Shown here: positions 12,012 through 13,540 of the stretch, in pieces
Numbering within the stretch: position 1 is the first letter of the stretch
Layout: every line of letters begins with the position of its first letter
Assembly (NCBI GenBank): GCA_016650315.1
Contig: JAENVZ010000228.1
Coordinates: forward strand, 1 to 13,540
Source of the DNA: Alphaproteobacteria bacterium
Lineage (GTDB): Bacteria; Pseudomonadota; Alphaproteobacteria; Sphingomonadales; Sphingomonadaceae
Length of the DNA stretch: 13,540 nucleotides
Reading direction: 5' to 3'
Program-made: the position numbers and the translations under genes
The notes under the pieces: generated by a model
Told to the model about the DNA's origin: nothing
What the model saw: the letters and a program-made list of their open reading frames with translations, nothing else
The model's database searches: none

Positions 12012-13540
12012 CTAGCCAATCCTGTTGGCGATAAGGTCATCGACGACGCTGGGATCAGCGAGGGTTGATGTATCGCCAAGCGTTGAGACATCGCCTTCTG
12101 CAATCTTGCGCAGGATGCGGCGCATGATCTTGCCGCTCCTCGTTTTGGGCAGTGCGGGGGTGAACTGGATGGCGTCAGGCGTGGCGATGGGGCCGATTTC
12201 GGTGCGGACCCATTTGACCAGCTCCTTGCGCAGATCCTCGGTTGGTTCCTCGCCTGCATTCAGCGTGACATAGGCATAGATGCCCTGGCCCTTGATCTCG
12301 TGCGGCATACCGACAACGGCGGCCTCGGCGACATCTTTGTGCAGGACCAGCGCGCTTTCGACTTCGGCGGTGCCCATGCGGTGACCCGACACGTTGATGA
12401 CATCATCCACCCGCCCGGTGATCCAGTAATAACCGTCCGCGTCCCGCCGCGCCCCGTCGCCGGTGAAATATTTGCCGGGGAAGGTAGAGAAATAGGTCAG
12501 GAAGAAGCGTTCATGATCGCCATAGACGGTCCGCATCTGCCCCGGCCAGCTCCGCGCGATCACCAGATTGCCCTCGCACGCGCCGTCGAGCACATGGCCT
12601 TCGCCATCGACGATCTGCGGCTCGACTCCGAACAGCGGCTTGGTGGCGCTGCCAGGTTTCAGGGCAGTCGCGCCGGGCAGAGGTGCAATCAGCGCCGCGC
12701 CGGTTTCGGTCTGCCACCAGGTGTCGATGATCGGGCAGCGATTCTCGCCGACCACTTCATGATACCAGCGCCATGCTTCGGGGTTGATCGGTTCGCCTAC
12801 CGTACCCAGCAGGCGCAGGCTCTTGCGGGAGGTCGCGGTGACAAAGGCATCGCCTTCCCGCATCAGCGCGCGCAGCGCCGTTGGCGCGGTGTAGAGGATA
12901 TTGACCTGATGCCGGTCCACTACCTCCCAGATGCGCGACGGGTTGGGCCAATTGGGCACGCCTTCATACATCAGCGTGGTCGCGCCGTTGGCGAGCGGGC
13001 CATAGACGATATAGCTGTGCCCAGTGACCCAGCCGACATCGGCTGCGCACCAGTAGATTTCGCCGCGCTTGTAATCGAAACACAATTCATGCGTCAGGCT
13101 GGCCCAGAGCAGGTAGCCGCCGGTGGTGTGCATCACCCCTTTGGGTTTGCCAGTCGAGCCGGAGGTATAGAGGATGAACAGCGGGTCTTCGGCATTCATC
13201 GGTTCGGGATCGCAATCCGTGCCGACGCTTGCCGCCAGTTCATGATACCAATGGTCGCGGCCCGGCGTCATTTCCAGATCGCCGCCCGTCGCCTTCACCA
13301 CGATCACGGTTTCTAGACAGGTCACGAGTCTGGCCGCCGCATCGACATTGACTTTGAGCGGTACCGTTTTCCCTCCACGACGACCGAAATCGGCAGTGAT
13401 CAGGTATTTGCTGTCGCAGTCGGTGATCCGTCCGGCCAGCGCATCGGGCGAGAAGCCGCCGAACACGATCGAATGAATGGCACCCAGCCGCGCACAGGCC
13501 AGCATCGCAAAAGCCGCTTCGGGGATCATCGGCATGTAAA
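12012..13540 (-). CDS. acs: Acetyl-CoA synthetase (AMP-forming), N-terminus beyond the window
   Basis: Acs activates acetate through acetyl-AMP to acetyl-CoA in the cytoplasm, feeding acetate into central metabolism. The reading frame is open to the right edge, where the codon before MPMIPEAAF encodes Tyr as in full-length Acs (YMPMIPE). About 508 of the usual 650 or so residues are visible, so roughly 140 N-terminal residues are missing. Motifs present: the adenylate P-loop [11 protein letters not shown] (near 124 of the visible part), [24 protein letters not shown] (near 272), and the hinge and C-terminal domain signature [29 protein letters not shown] carries the catalytic lysine (near visible residue 470), which in other bacteria is inactivated by acetylation. 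The start and promoter lie outside the window. dinB follows on the same strand after 48 nt. Confidence 0.96.
   Translation of the reverse strand, partial: YMPMIPEAAFAMLACARLGAIHSIVFGGFSPDALAGRITDCDSKYLITADFGRRGGKTVPLKVNVDAAARLVTCLETVIVVKATGGDLEMTPGRDHWYHELAASVGTDCDPEPMNAEDPLFILYTSGSTGKPKGVMHTTGGYLLWASLTHELCFDYKRGEIYWCAADVGWVTGHSYIVYGPLANGATTLMYEGVPNWPNPSRIWEVVDRHQVNILYTAPTALRALMREGDAFVTATSRKSLRLLGTVGEPINPEAWRWYHEVVGENRCPIIDTWWQTETGAALIAPLPGATALKPGSATKPLFGVEPQIVDGEGHVLDGACEGNLVIARSWPGQMRTVYGDHERFFLTYFSTFPGKYFTGDGARRDADGYYWITGRVDDVINVSGHRMGTAEVESALVLHKDVAEAAVVGMPHEIKGQGIYAYVTLNAGEEPTEDLRKELVKWVRTEIGPIATPDAIQFTPALPKTRSGKIMRRILRKIAEGDVSTLGDTSTLADPSVVDDLIANRIG

Noticed and set aside
12300..13316. 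Plus-strand reading frame of 338 residues opposite acs
   Set aside because: It is antisense to intact acs motifs and has no recognisable domain or start signal.

Overview
This window looks like a chromosomal housekeeping region of an alphaproteobacterium, most likely a sphingomonad (Sphingomonadales; I cannot fix the genus). Supporting evidence: a class I lysyl-tRNA synthetase, an RcnB-family protein ending in the form seen in sphingomonads, moderately high GC with GTG starts, and the alphaproteobacterial type of ribosomal protein S1. I see no insertion sequence, prophage, CRISPR array, toxin-antitoxin pair or defence island.

Left part (1-3678, + strand): the 3' end of aroA, a small CBU_0592-like membrane protein, cmk, rpsA, ihfB and a tRNA-Leu(UAA). 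This is the widely conserved aroA-cmk-rpsA-ihfB neighbourhood. The first three genes are joined by two ATGA stop/start overlaps. rpsA has its own 195-nt leader holding a 12-bp hairpin, and it ends at a clear intrinsic terminator. The tRNA is preceded by a hairpin that includes its own 5' acceptor strand.

Middle part (3707-7956, - strand): a DinG/XPD-like iron-sulfur DNA helicase, a SixA-type histidine phosphatase coupled to it by an ATGA overlap, and an EamA/DMT exporter 54 nt downstream. Divergent from the helicase is the class I lysK (+, preferred start 8000, stop 9574), followed by a weak terminator candidate.

Right part: an RcnB-like secreted basic protein (-, 9744-10211) with a hairpin beside its ribosome binding site, an unrecognised three-helix membrane protein (+, 10481-10852), DNA polymerase IV dinB (-, 10860-11963), and the acetyl-CoA synthetase gene acs (-, from 12012 and running off the right edge). 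dinB lies 48 nt downstream of acs on the same strand.

The genes cover nucleotide and aromatic metabolism, translation, DNA architecture, DNA repair and acetate activation. I found no convincing new multi-gene system. The features most worth checking are RNA structures: the rpsA leader, the tRNA-Leu leader hairpin, and the 5' UTR hairpin of the rcnB-like gene. After these come the degenerate N-terminal domain of the helicase and the unnamed membrane protein.
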